Origin: Pseudomonadota bacterium
GTDB lineage: Bacteria; Pseudomonadota; Gammaproteobacteria; QQUJ01
Reading direction: 5' to 3'
Assembly (NCBI GenBank): GCA_008501635.1
Contig: QQUJ01000027.1
Span: 18,090-82,089, forward strand
DNA length: 64,000 nt
Below are positions 33,331 through 44,146 of this stretch, piece after piece (the first letter of the stretch is position 1; each line of letters starts with the position of its first letter). The notes beneath the pieces were generated by a model, which made no database searches, was not told the origin of the DNA, and saw nothing but the letters and a program-made list of their open reading frames with translations. The position numbers were made by a program, and so were the translations under genes.

Positions 33331-33939
33331 TTAACTCTCCACCACGGCCTCTACTCGTGCCAGCAACATGCGACGGGCTCGCGCGACACGCGATTTAACG
33401 GTGCCCTCTGCGACCGCCAGCACCTCAGCGATCTCGGCATAGGACATTCCCTCCAACTCGCGCAACAACAACGCCTGCCTAAAAGCCGGGGGCAGCTCCG
33501 ACAATGCGCCAATCACGTGCGCTAACCGATCCCGGCTGTCCAGCGTCGTCCCGATGTCGACCCCATGACCGGGTGCATCGCTGATCTCCTCAATTGGGAC
33601 ACAGTTCCATACCTGGCGGCGCCGCAAAAGATCTATCGTGGCATTGCTTGCAATGCGAAAAAGCCAGGTTCGAAACAGCGCCTGCGGACGCCACCGTCCG
33701 AGCTGGCAGAAAGCCTTGACGAAGGTGTCCTGCGTGAGATCGCGCGCCTCTTCGGGACAACCGGTTGCCCGCAGTACATAGCGATAGATTTTGTTCTGGT
33801 AGCGGCGCACAAGCTCACTGAATGCATCCGGGTCGCCTCGCTGTGAACGCAACACGCACTGTTCGTCTGACAGGCGTGCCGGTGCCTCGACTGCCGATCG
33901 TTCGCAGTCATCGGAAAGGATCTGGACGATCTCATTCAC
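33331..33939 (-). CDS. ECF-family sigma factor (RpoE-like)
   Basis: This 202-residue protein has region 2 (FSELVRRYQNKIYRYVLRATG, then PEEARDLTQDTFVKAFCQLG and RTWLFRIASNATIDLLRRRQ) and region 4 (LPPAFRQALLLRELEGMSYA, EIAEVLAVAEGTVKSRVARARR). This is the layout of group-4 (ECF) sigma factors of the RpoE type. It is followed by its zinc-finger anti-sigma gene. Its own promoter (34003-34027) carries the same boxes as the porin-sox promoter, so autoregulation and control of soxXAYZ are likely. The target genes are predicted from these two sites only. Confidence 0.95.
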   Translation of the reverse strand: MNEIVQILSDDCERSAVEAPARLSDEQCVLRSQRGDPDAFSELVRRYQNKIYRYVLRATGCPEEARDLTQDTFVKAFCQLGRWRPQALFRTWLFRIASNATIDLLRRRQVWNCVPIEEISDAPGHGVDIGTTLDSRDRLAHVIGALSELPPAFRQALLLRELEGMSYAEIAEVLAVAEGTVKSRVARARRMLLARVEAVVES

Positions 33940-34002
33940 GCGTTGTGAACCTCAGCAGCCCTTGCCACGGCATCGGTGGCATCAGCCACGCCTGGGTATA
34001 TA

Positions 34003-34027
34003 AACGAACCTGAACGCGGAAAGTTCC
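34003..34027 (-). promoter_or_regulatory. ECF-type autoregulatory promoter of the sigma gene
   Basis: Minus strand GGAAC (34027-34023), 16-nt spacer, CGTT (34006-34003), giving GGGAACTTT ... TTCGTTT. It agrees base for base in both boxes and in spacer length with the site before the sox-linked porin gene. Confidence 0.7.
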
Positions 34028-34368
34028 CGAGGGTTTCCCATGCGAAGCGGGTGGACCGGGTGCTTGCACGGCGCGACAGCTCCCCGGCATGATCACCCGC
34101 GCGTATTGGACGCGCCCCGTTGCGGTCATTTGCAGCGGAAACCTTCCTGGCTAGGAGGCTGCGGCGTAGACATGGGAATTACGTGTCGCGCCGGTTACGG
34201 GTTGTGAGAAGTTGTTACGAAATTGTTACAGCGGGACATCATCGGGTCGTGCAAACCCGAAGGTTTGAAAGCGTGAAACCGGCAACAGGGGTGATGCAGC
34301 CGAACCCGGGAGGGGGACAGACGCATACTGTCCGGGCGCGGCAGGATAGCCGCTCAAGCCTGATAGGC
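34028..34368. other. intergenic region without a gene
   Basis: Nothing convincing is coded here. A CAAACC-CGAA-GGTTTG hairpin lies near 34250-34265. Part of the sequence weakly resembles a GEMM-type aptamer, but it stands in front of no plus-strand gene. A repeated TTGTTACGAAATTGTTACAG stretch is near 34212-34231. Confidence 0.4.
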
Positions 34369-34392
34369 AAAAGGGCCTGCACCGGCAGGCCC
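34369..34392 (-). terminator. rho-independent terminator of thiC
   Basis: A perfect 8-bp GGGCCTGC/GCAGGCCC stem (34373-34380 with 34385-34392) and 4-nt loop, followed by TTTT on the minus strand, 24 nt after the thiC stop. Confidence 0.85.
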
Positions 34393-34415
34393 CGTCGCAC
34401 AGCGGATAGACCGGA

Positions 34416-36479
<2,064 letters not shown>

Positions 36480-36680
36480 ATCCCCCGCCAGATGAAAAAA
36501 TAGAGCTATATGGTCGGGATTCCACGACACTACGAAGTTAGCCGATGGGGGGTGTCAATGCAAGGGCGAAGTCCATCGGCCACGGGCATCGACACGGAAC
36601 GGGAAAAAGCACCTGTGTGCCGGTTTGCTACCTTGTCAGGATTGGGCAAACTCCGTACTCTTTATTGCCGCATAGTATTT

Positions 36681-36700
36681 ATATTAGAATTCGCTAATAT
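36681..36700. promoter_or_regulatory. 20-bp dyad before pcm-tolC, likely operator
   Basis: ATATTAG-AATTCG-CTAATAT is a perfect 7-bp inverted repeat with a 6-bp centre, 18 nt before the pcm ATG and close to its ribosome site. AT-rich ATATTAG-type dyads are typical of ArsR/BigR-like repressors. No such repressor gene is next to it. Confidence 0.5.
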
Positions 36701-36718
36701 TCTGAAGGTTGAGCGCCA

Positions 36719-37381
36719 ATGACCGAGACAAACCTGGATCAAGCCCGATACAACATGATCGAGCAGCAGATCCGTCCGTGGGAGGTACTCAACGACGATG
36801 TACTGAAACTGATGACGCAGGTACCACGCGAGCACTTCGTACCCGAGGAGTATCGCAAACTGGCCTTTGCCGATACCGAGATTCCCCTGGGCAATGGCCA
36901 GGTAATGATGGCACCGCGCGTCGAGGCACGATTTCTCCAGGCACTGGCGCTCAAACCCACGGATCACGTGCTGGAAGTCGGCACCGGCAGTGGCTATATG
37001 ACCGCCTGTCTCGCCCGCTCGGCCGCGCACGTCTACAGCGTCGATATCTATGACGAGTTCACAGGCCGGGCCACCGGGAAACTGCACAGCGCAGGGGTTC
37101 ACAACGTCACGCTGGAGACGGGTGACGCAGCGGTTGCCTGGGACGATCACGCCCCCTATGACGCCATCGTTATTACCGGCGCGCTGCGATTGATCCCGGA
37201 GGCGTACCAAGCCCAGCTCAGACCCGAGGGTCGCCTGATCGCACTGGTCGGCGCCTCACCGGTGCGCCAGGCGTTGCTGATTACCCGTACCGGAGAGAAC
37301 GCTTGGTCCACCGAGGCTCTCTTTGAAACCGATCTACCGGAACTGGTGAATGCTCCCCAGCCTCAAAGCTTTGTGTTCTAG
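36719..37381 (+). CDS. protein-L-isoaspartate O-methyltransferase family
   Basis: The 220-residue protein starts with NMIEQQIRPWEVLNDDVLKL and VPREHFVPEEYRKLAFADTE, the N-terminal signature of Pcm. The SAM motif I VLEVGTGSGYMTACLA follows near 82-97. Pcm repairs isoaspartyl residues in aged proteins. Its neighbour tolC lies 96 nt downstream, an arrangement seen in many gammaproteobacteria. The 20-bp dyad just upstream suggests repression of the pair. The ATG has GAAGG 10 nt upstream. Confidence 0.9.
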   Translation: MTETNLDQARYNMIEQQIRPWEVLNDDVLKLMTQVPREHFVPEEYRKLAFADTEIPLGNGQVMMAPRVEARFLQALALKPTDHVLEVGTGSGYMTACLARSAAHVYSVDIYDEFTGRATGKLHSAGVHNVTLETGDAAVAWDDHAPYDAIVITGALRLIPEAYQAQLRPEGRLIALVGASPVRQALLITRTGENAWSTEALFETDLPELVNAPQPQSFVF

Positions 37382-37477
37382 GGCCTGTCAACGCTATGCG
37401 TGGAGGCGAGTTGTGTAGCACCCACCGGCTGGAGCCCGGCCCCGAGGGCCAAGCCACTCTCATTTGATAAGGAAGCC

Positions 37478-38770
37478 ATGATGCGCACGACCTTGTTCCA
37501 CCTGGCGATCATTCTCGCCGCTGCTCTGCCCCTCAATGCACCAGGCGCAGACCTGCTCGAGCTGTACGAGCTCGCACGACAGAGCGATCCGCAGCTGCGT
37601 AGTGCGCGTGCCGGTTTCGAAGTGACGCGCGAGGGAGCGAACCAGGCCCGAGCAGTGCTCTATCCCGATGTTCGCCTGACCGCCAACACCGCCAAGATCG
37701 ACGAGGATAGCGGGGACTACTCGAGCAACGGCTGGACGCTGGCACTGACTCAACCCCTGTTTCGTCGCGACCGTCTCGTCGCAGTCTCGCAAAGTGATCT
37801 GCAGACCGAGAGGGCACAGCTCGATCTCACCGCGGCCGAGCAGGCACTGATGGTGCGGCTCTCCGAACGCTATTTCGATGTGCTCGCCGCCATCGACAAT
37901 CTGGAGTTTGCGCAGGCCGAGGAGAAAGCCATCCGCCGTCAACTCGACCAGACCAAGCAGCGCTTCGAGGTGGGCTTGATCGCGATTACCGATGTCCACG
38001 AGGCGCAGGCGCGGTTTGACCTGAGCGTGGCGCAGAAGATAGTTGCCACCAACCAGCTGGCCAACGCGGGAGAGAGCCTGCGCGAGGTGACCGGACAGTA
38101 TCACAAGGATCTGCGCAGTCTGTCGGCGAAGGTGCCGTTGGCCACGCCAGACCCGGCCGATGTGGAATCCTGGGGCGAAGCCGCCCTGGAGCAGAATCCC
38201 ACCGTGGGTGCCGCCAGGCTCAGCAGCGAGAGTGTGCGTGCCGAGATCGACCGCCTCCGTTCCGGCCACTATCCCACCGTGGACCTGGTGGCAAGCCGCA
38301 ATCACAGTGACGTGGGCGGCGGCATCTCAGGCGCCCGGGAGACGGATACCTCGACCCTGAAACTGGAGTTGATGGTACCTCTTTACCAAGGCGGCCTGGT
38401 GAGTTCGCAGATTCGCCAGGCGGAGCAGCTTTACACGCAGGCGCTCGAGGGACTGGAGCAGCAGCGGCGTGCCGTCGATCGGCAGACCCGCAGCGCCTAC
38501 CTGGGGGTGGTAGCGAGCATCAGCCAGGTCAAAGCGTTGGAACAGGCGCTGGTTTCAAGCAAGAGTGCGCTGCAAGCCACCGAGGCGGGATTCGAGGTGG
38601 GAACCCGCACCATCGTCGATGTCCTTGACTCACAGCGTGAGCTGTTCCGTGCCCAGCGCGACGTCGATCGCGCCCGCTACGACTACGTACTGAACAGCCT
38701 GCGCCTGAAACAGGCCGCGGGCAGTCTGCAAGAGATCGATCTGCGGCAGATCAACACCTGGATGAACTGA
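37478..38770 (+). CDS. tolC: TolC-family outer-membrane channel
   Basis: ATG 37478 follows AAGGA by 5 nt; the earlier ATG 37400 has no ribosome site. The 430-residue protein has a signal peptide (MRTTLFHLAIILAAALPLNA) and the repeated helix-strand layout of outer-membrane efflux proteins: GLVELYELA-type start, ALTQPLFRRDRLVAVSQSD, then LMVPLYQGGLVSSQIRQAEQ. It is the tunnel for efflux pumps and type I secretion. It could serve the RND system at 8540-12680, which has no OMP of its own. The stop is 1 nt before the convergent end of the FimV-like gene. Confidence 0.95.
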   Translation: MMRTTLFHLAIILAAALPLNAPGADLLELYELARQSDPQLRSARAGFEVTREGANQARAVLYPDVRLTANTAKIDEDSGDYSSNGWTLALTQPLFRRDRLVAVSQSDLQTERAQLDLTAAEQALMVRLSERYFDVLAAIDNLEFAQAEEKAIRRQLDQTKQRFEVGLIAITDVHEAQARFDLSVAQKIVATNQLANAGESLREVTGQYHKDLRSLSAKVPLATPDPADVESWGEAALEQNPTVGAARLSSESVRAEIDRLRSGHYPTVDLVASRNHSDVGGGISGARETDTSTLKLELMVPLYQGGLVSSQIRQAEQLYTQALEGLEQQRRAVDRQTRSAYLGVVASISQVKALEQALVSSKSALQATEAGFEVGTRTIVDVLDSQRELFRAQRDVDRARYDYVLNSLRLKQAAGSLQEIDLRQINTWMN

Positions 38771-38771
38771 A

Positions 38772-40760
38772 CTACATCGTTCGCCGAATACGCCAGACGC
38801 CCTTTAGCAGCAGCAACTCCTCGGCGACGTTGAGATCGAAGCCGTGACGCGATCCTTCACGATCGTCGCGCAGCAGGCCGTTGAGAAAATCCTCGCAGAA
38901 CTGCGAATCCCATAATTTTACGATGCGGTTGAGGATGCGCGGGAAATCGTGCTCCAAGGCCGCATCTGCTGCGGGCTTGGTGATCTCCCCCCACTCCGGC
39001 ACCGCGATGTTGAAGAGCTTGGCGAACTCGGCTCGCAAATGATCGAAGCTCTCGCGCATCCGCTCCTGACGATAGATTCGCAGCAGCATCAGCCACAGCG
39101 CGGGTTCGCGGGCCAGCGGTTCATCGCCCTCGATGGTCTCGCGAAGTAGTTTGATGGCGTTCTCCGGCTGGCGCAGCAGCAGGTAGAATTCAGCGCGCAC
39201 CAGAACGTTGCCCACCTCGGGTTTGGCGGCGGCATCACGCTCTTCAAAATCGAAGGTCTCGATCACGAGATCCCGTTGTTCCATCTGCGCGGTCAATTCG
39301 TGATCGAGTGTGGGAACCTCTTCAGCAGAAGCCGCGGATTCCGGCGATTCATCCTGCTCGGGGAGGTTAGCCAGGGGATCCAGCTGAAACGCCGTCTCTT
39401 TGTGCGCAAGGTCCGGCACTTCACCGCCAAGCGTTCCCGCTCCCGGCGCCGCCCCGACCGGCGCGGGGACCAGCTGATCCAACTGCCACTCGACCAACGC
39501 CTCCTCCTGATCCGCCTCGGCTCTGGGCCTTGAACGCCATAGCAACAGCAACACGCCGAACAACAGCCCCCCACCCAACCACCACCAGTAGTTGCGGCGT
39601 GGTGAGTCGCCCGACGCTGACGACGCAGGGACGACGGGCGTGGCGATCTGAACCGCAGGCTTCTGCTCGGGTATCGCGGCGGGCGGCACAACCATCGCCA
39701 CCGCGGCATCGGGTTGGACGCTATCCGAATTCGCCACTGCGCCCGACCGTTCGGATGCCGGCGCGGGCTGGGTGATTGCGGCGTTGCGTTCGGTCAATAC
39801 CAAGGCCCGCTCGAGCAGCGCGATCTGTTTTTCCAGGCGCTGCAAACGGGCTTTCAGCGCCTCGGTGTCGACATACTGCGCCTCGGTCTCCATCAGCAGG
39901 CGGCGTGATTCAGCCACCATGCGCGCCGTTTCATTGGCCGACTTGAGATCGGTGACCTGTTCACTGTTGGTCAGGGTCAACCGCGGCTTGGTGTCGGGTT
40001 CCGGAACGGGAGCCGCGGATGGGGTCCTGGCGCTCGTCGCCACCATCGGCGCCGGTTGGCTGGCCATGCCGAAAGTTGTCTTGGTCCCGTCAGGAATCTT
40101 CAGCAGCGCCCCGGCCGGCAATCGATCAGGGTCGCCGTCGGGAAATACGCCGGGATTGGCGGTGACGATCGCCGCGATCAGTCGTGTCTGCTCGCGACGA
40201 TTGCCTGGTGCCAGTGAGGCCGCAATGCGTGACAGGGTCTGGCCCGGACGCACGTGCCATGTACCCTGCGCAGGCGCGGCGGAGACCTCGGGTACTACCG
40301 CCGGCCGCGCCGCAGGTGCGCTGCGGGCATAGGCGGGTTGGAGACTGCGCGGCAGGCGTGGATCGAGCAGCGCCGTGTACTCGCGCAGTAGCGTACCGCT
40401 ACCCTCGCAATCGACCCGCAGCACCATACCGAGCACGGGATCGACCACCCGTTTGCGCGAGCGGATGGTGAGCGTGGTTGCTTCGCCCTCCTTCAGCACT
40501 TCGATCTCGGCATCCCGCAGATAGCTGATGCCCGCGTCTCGCCCATCCTGGCCGGGTGGAAGCGTTAACGTTATGCACTCGCTCACCACGCGTTCGTCGG
40601 GCGCAACCGCCAGCCCGATCGTCGCCACGAACCGTTCGTTGAGAAACGACCGCACCTCCATTTCACCCAAGGCCAGCGCATGAGCATCCAGCACGGCCAA
40701 AACACCGACGCCAAGCACAGCGCCGCGCCAGCGCTTCGCGCGCCGCGCACTGCACCCCAT
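38772..40760 (-). CDS. FimV/HubP-like protein with LysM domain
   Basis: I start at ATG 40760 (662 residues), where a signal-like sequence begins (RWRGAVLGVGVLAVLDAHAL). The FimV N-terminal domain (LGEMEVRSFLNERFVATIGL) follows, then a LysM peptidoglycan-binding domain (GTWHVRPGQTLSRIAASLAP), a coiled coil (LEKQIALLERALVLTE), a membrane helix (YWWWLGGGLLFGVLLLLW), an acidic cytoplasmic region and a C-terminal helical FimV/TPR-like domain. Relatives organise the cell pole and control twitching and cAMP signalling. The ribosome site is poor. It converges with tolC. Confidence 0.85.
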   Translation of the reverse strand: MGCSARRAKRWRGAVLGVGVLAVLDAHALALGEMEVRSFLNERFVATIGLAVAPDERVVSECITLTLPPGQDGRDAGISYLRDAEIEVLKEGEATTLTIRSRKRVVDPVLGMVLRVDCEGSGTLLREYTALLDPRLPRSLQPAYARSAPAARPAVVPEVSAAPAQGTWHVRPGQTLSRIAASLAPGNRREQTRLIAAIVTANPGVFPDGDPDRLPAGALLKIPDGTKTTFGMASQPAPMVATSARTPSAAPVPEPDTKPRLTLTNSEQVTDLKSANETARMVAESRRLLMETEAQYVDTEALKARLQRLEKQIALLERALVLTERNAAITQPAPASERSGAVANSDSVQPDAAVAMVVPPAAIPEQKPAVQIATPVVPASSASGDSPRRNYWWWLGGGLLFGVLLLLWRSRPRAEADQEEALVEWQLDQLVPAPVGAAPGAGTLGGEVPDLAHKETAFQLDPLANLPEQDESPESAASAEEVPTLDHELTAQMEQRDLVIETFDFEERDAAAKPEVGNVLVRAEFYLLLRQPENAIKLLRETIEGDEPLAREPALWLMLLRIYRQERMRESFDHLRAEFAKLFNIAVPEWGEITKPAADAALEHDFPRILNRIVKLWDSQFCEDFLNGLLRDDREGSRHGFDLNVAEELLLLKGVWRIRRTM

Positions 40761-41013
40761 CGCAGTTTTCGAAGTCTCGTGGAACACTGAATGCTTTAAT
40801 TTTCCGTTTGTTGGAACCGGATAACGGCAGGATCGGCAACCGGCTGATTTCGCTGCACAATAGCAGGGCCGGCCGGTCGCCGCAATCGGCCACAAGACAG
40901 ATTCCCGGGTTTCGCTTGACAGGTCTGATGCCATTGGCGATGGTGCCGGCATAACCACGCAACGGCAGTACTACAATCGGTCACCAGACTCCTCCCCCCA
41001 ACCAACGAACGTA

Positions 41014-42297
41014 ATGACGGGTAACGGTAATTTTCAGATCACGCCGGTCGGTTGGCGCTATCGTTGGATGGCGGCAATGCTGATGCCATTCGCACTGGCC
41101 GTAAGCGCCCGACTGGCGCTGCGACATCGTCAGTGGCGTTATCTCGCAGAGCGTCTGGGCTGGTGCCATTCCGACGCTCCACACCGGCCCCTGTGGTTCC
41201 ATGCCGCCTCGGTCGGCGAGGTGCTCGCGCTCGTACCGCTGATTCGCGCGCTGCAGGCGCGCGATCCAGCCCGGCCGGTGCTGGTGACGACTGTCACGCC
41301 AACGGGGGCCGAAATCGTCGCGCGGCAGCTGGCCGGAATCGCCTCACATCAGTATCTGCCCTGGGACACGCCGCGTGCGGTCCGCCGTTTTCTCGACAAA
41401 ACCCGACCCTGCTGCACGGTCATCATGGAGACCGAGTTGTGGCCAACGCTGTACGCGGAATGCGCCTGTCGCGGTATTCCACCACTCATCATCAATGGGC
41501 GCATTTCGACCAGAACACAGCGCCCGCGGCGCTGGCTGCGCGATGCCTACCGCAGCGCCCTCGCCAACAGTTGCGCGGTCCTGGCGCGCTCACCGGCGGA
41601 TGCGGAGGGCTTCCTGACGCTCGGCGCCGCAGCAGGCAAAGTCAGCGTGGTGGGAAATATCAAACTCGCGCCACCCGTGAACACCGCCGCCAGCACGGGG
41701 AAACCCGCACTCCATTCAAGCTATGTGCTGGCGGCTTCCACGCACGAGGATGAGGAGCAGCGCATTGCCCGTCTCTGGCTGGCACAACCAAAGAGCGAGC
41801 ACCTGCTGGTGATCGCACCCCGCCACCCCCAGCGCGGACCCGCGATCGCCGCCCGATTGAGGCAGCTGACGTCTGCTGTCGCGGTTCGCAGCCAGGGCGA
41901 TCGCATCGAACCCGCAACGCGGATCTATCTGGCCGATACCCTCGGCGAAATGCAATGGTTGATGGGCCACGCGAAGCTGGTGGTGATGGGTGGTTCGTTC
42001 ATACCTCATGGGGGACACAACGTCCTGGAACCAGCGCACCTGGGCAAGGCCATCATCACCGGGCCGCACATGGATAACTTCAGCGAAGAGACAGCATTGC
42101 TTGCAAGCGCCGGCGCGCTGTATCAGGTTCGTGGCTACAGCGAGCTGGAAACCACGCTCGCCGAGCTGCTGGGCAACGCAGCACGACGCGGGAAACTGGA
42201 GTTGGCGGCGCGGCATGTCTTGGCGCCTTTCAACTCGATACTAGGAACCTATGAGGATGCCGTCGCTGCGCACTGCCGGTGTCTCAAGACGCGCTGA
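41014..42297 (+). CDS. waaA: Kdo transferase WaaA
   Basis: This 427-residue protein has a membrane anchor at the N-terminus (RWMAAMLMPFALAVSARLAL) and GT-B glycosyltransferase domains: PLWFHAASVGEVLALVPLIR, CTVIMETELWPTLYAECACR, ELAASTHEDEEQ-type stretch, and VVMGGSFIPHGGHNVLEPAH. WaaA adds Kdo from CMP-Kdo to lipid IVA, the first step of the LPS core. The 3' end overlaps the convergent kdkA gene by 14 nt. Confidence 0.97.
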   Translation: MTGNGNFQITPVGWRYRWMAAMLMPFALAVSARLALRHRQWRYLAERLGWCHSDAPHRPLWFHAASVGEVLALVPLIRALQARDPARPVLVTTVTPTGAEIVARQLAGIASHQYLPWDTPRAVRRFLDKTRPCCTVIMETELWPTLYAECACRGIPPLIINGRISTRTQRPRRWLRDAYRSALANSCAVLARSPADAEGFLTLGAAAGKVSVVGNIKLAPPVNTAASTGKPALHSSYVLAASTHEDEEQRIARLWLAQPKSEHLLVIAPRHPQRGPAIAARLRQLTSAVAVRSQGDRIEPATRIYLADTLGEMQWLMGHAKLVVMGGSFIPHGGHNVLEPAHLGKAIITGPHMDNFSEETALLASAGALYQVRGYSELETTLAELLGNAARRGKLELAARHVLAPFNSILGTYEDAVAAHCRCLKTR

Positions 42298-43021
42298 AAC
42301 TCCCGTAGCCAGAACGCAACGCCATCCAATCCTGCTCAGCGAAGGCGAAACCCGGGGCGAGCCCGGCCAGCTTGTCGAGCGAACGGCGCAGGCGTTTGAG
42401 GTTTGCCATGCGCCAATCCGCATCATCCTCGCGTATCCGCCCACGATCGAAGTCGATGAGATAGACCTGTTCCGCCGCATCGAGCAGGACATTGTGGGCA
42501 TTGAGATCCGCATGGTAGACATCGGCATCATGAAACCGCCGGATGCACCGCCCGATCTCCAACCATACAGCCGTTCCTAGTGCGCCGGTGTGCAGGCGCT
42601 GCACCAGCGAGTGCGCGCCCGCGATCCGCTGCGTGATGATATCGGCGCGGTACCAGATACCCTCACGCACCACCCGCGCCGCGAGCGGCGCGGGCGCAGG
42701 CAGCGCAAGACGCTGCAACTCGGCCAGCAACGACCACTCGCGCCACGGCCGCGTTGCCGACAAGCCCTGCCACAGATAGCGATCCTCATTGAAACGCGCC
42801 ACCATCCCGCCACGCCGATAGTGACGCAATACCGCCTCCCCGCAAGGCAGGAGCACAAAATGGGTGGTGCCCCGTCCCTGAGCCACACCACGCAGCAAAC
42901 CACGCTGTTGATAAAACCCGGTGTCAAACAGATTTGCGTTCGCCTCCCCAATGCAATCGGCATCGTATAGGATGTGCTCACGATCAGATTCGTGGGTACG
43001 AGGTGTCATAGCTTCATGCAA
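42284..43021 (-). CDS. kdkA: Kdo kinase KdkA
   Basis: A 245-residue protein kinase-like fold with VYHADLNAHNVLLD and YLIDFDRGRIRE as catalytic loop and DFD motif, plus THFVLLPCGEAVLRHYRRGG at the N-lobe. KdkA phosphorylates Kdo at O-4, which in some bacteria is the condition for heptose addition. ATG 43021 (AGGGG 7 nt upstream) is used; ATG 43009 is an alternative. The start overlaps the start of the divergently read heptosyltransferase gene by 6 nt, an unusually tight arrangement. Confidence 0.9.
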   Translation of the reverse strand: MHEAMTPRTHESDREHILYDADCIGEANANLFDTGFYQQRGLLRGVAQGRGTTHFVLLPCGEAVLRHYRRGGMVARFNEDRYLWQGLSATRPWREWSLLAELQRLALPAPAPLAARVVREGIWYRADIITQRIAGAHSLVQRLHTGALGTAVWLEIGRCIRRFHDADVYHADLNAHNVLLDAAEQVYLIDFDRGRIREDDADWRMANLKRLRRSLDKLAGLAPGFAFAEQDWMALRSGYGSFSAS

Positions 43022-44092
43022 CTACCCCTGCGCGATGCGCCCGAGAGTATATGTATTCTTCGTCTGTCGGCAATTGGCGACGTCTGCCACACACTTCCGG
43101 TGGTACGCACGCTTCAAGCCCACTGGCCGCAAACGCGCATCACCTGGGTTATCGGCCGGGTTGAAGCGGAGCTGCTCGGCGACATACCGGGCATCGAGTT
43201 TATCATTTTCGACAAAGCGGACGGCTGGCGCGCCTACCGGTCCCTGCATGCGAAGTTGCGAGGCCGGCGCTTCGATGTCCTGCTGCTGATGCAGATCGCA
43301 TTGCGTGCCAGTGTTGCCAGCCTCATGCTGCGTGCCGATATCCGCCTCGGTTTCGATAGGGCACGCGCCAAGGACTATCAGTGGCTGTTCACCAATGCGC
43401 GCATCGCTGCCAGAGAACGACAACATGTCATGGAGGGATTGTTCGGTTTTGCCGAGGCGTTGGGGATTGAAGAGCGCGTAGTGCGCTGGGATATCCCGCA
43501 GCCACCGGCTGCGGTTGAGAGAATCGCCACACTGGTACCCGCCGACAAACCCCTGCTGCTCATCAGTCCGTGCTCCTCGGATCGCAGGCGCAATTGGCGC
43601 AACTGGTCCCCGGACCGGTATGCCGCTGTGGCTGACCACGCCGTCGAGCGGCATGATATGCAGGTGGTGTTGTCCGGCGGTCGTTCCGATCAGGAGAAGG
43701 CCATGGGCAGGGCGATCGCTCAACACTCGCGCCATCACCCCCGCGATCTGATCGGACAAACCAGCCTCAAAGAGCTACTGGTATTGATCGACCGCGCGAC
43801 GGCAGTCATTGCTCCCGATTCAGGACCCGCCCATATTGCCTCTACCGTGGGCACACCGGTTATCGGTCTTTATGTCACATCCAATCCGTCGCGCACCGGA
43901 CCCCATTGCAGCCAACAATGGGTGATCAATCATTACCCGCAGGCGTTGCAGGCGGAACTTGGGCTAACCCCTGAGGAGGCGCCGTGGGGTAAGCGGGTGC
44001 GATCGGCTGAGGCCATGTCGCGCATTGCAACGATCGAAGTGACTCAGCGCCTGGATGAGCTAATGCGGCACATCCTGACCAGCTCGAATTGA
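43016..44092 (+). CDS. GT9 family heptosyltransferase
   Basis: From ATG 43016 there are 358 residues with the ADP-heptose:LPS heptosyltransferase features: ICILRLSAIGDVCHTLPVVR at the start, LLLISPCSSDRRRNWRNWSP, and VIAPDSGPAHIASTVGTPVI GLY near the end. The family transfers L-glycero-D-manno-heptose from ADP-heptose to the inner core. It resembles WaaC (heptosyltransferase I) in position next to waaA and kdkA, but the subclass cannot be assigned by eye. The ATG overlaps the kdkA start on the other strand. Confidence 0.85.
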   Translation: MQLPLRDAPESICILRLSAIGDVCHTLPVVRTLQAHWPQTRITWVIGRVEAELLGDIPGIEFIIFDKADGWRAYRSLHAKLRGRRFDVLLLMQIALRASVASLMLRADIRLGFDRARAKDYQWLFTNARIAARERQHVMEGLFGFAEALGIEERVVRWDIPQPPAAVERIATLVPADKPLLLISPCSSDRRRNWRNWSPDRYAAVADHAVERHDMQVVLSGGRSDQEKAMGRAIAQHSRHHPRDLIGQTSLKELLVLIDRATAVIAPDSGPAHIASTVGTPVIGLYVTSNPSRTGPHCSQQWVINHYPQALQAELGLTPEEAPWGKRVRSAEAMSRIATIEVTQRLDELMRHILTSSN

Positions 44093-44146
44093 GCGGCCGA
44101 GGGTGAAGCCCGTAGAATGCGCCCTTTGCCGCGCAAGCAAACCGTG

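Noticed and set aside
34240..34330. possible GEMM (c-di-GMP) riboswitch
   Set aside because: A few conserved-looking blocks (GCAAACC, GCCGAACCC) and a CGAA-loop hairpin exist, but the order is poor and no plus-strand gene follows.
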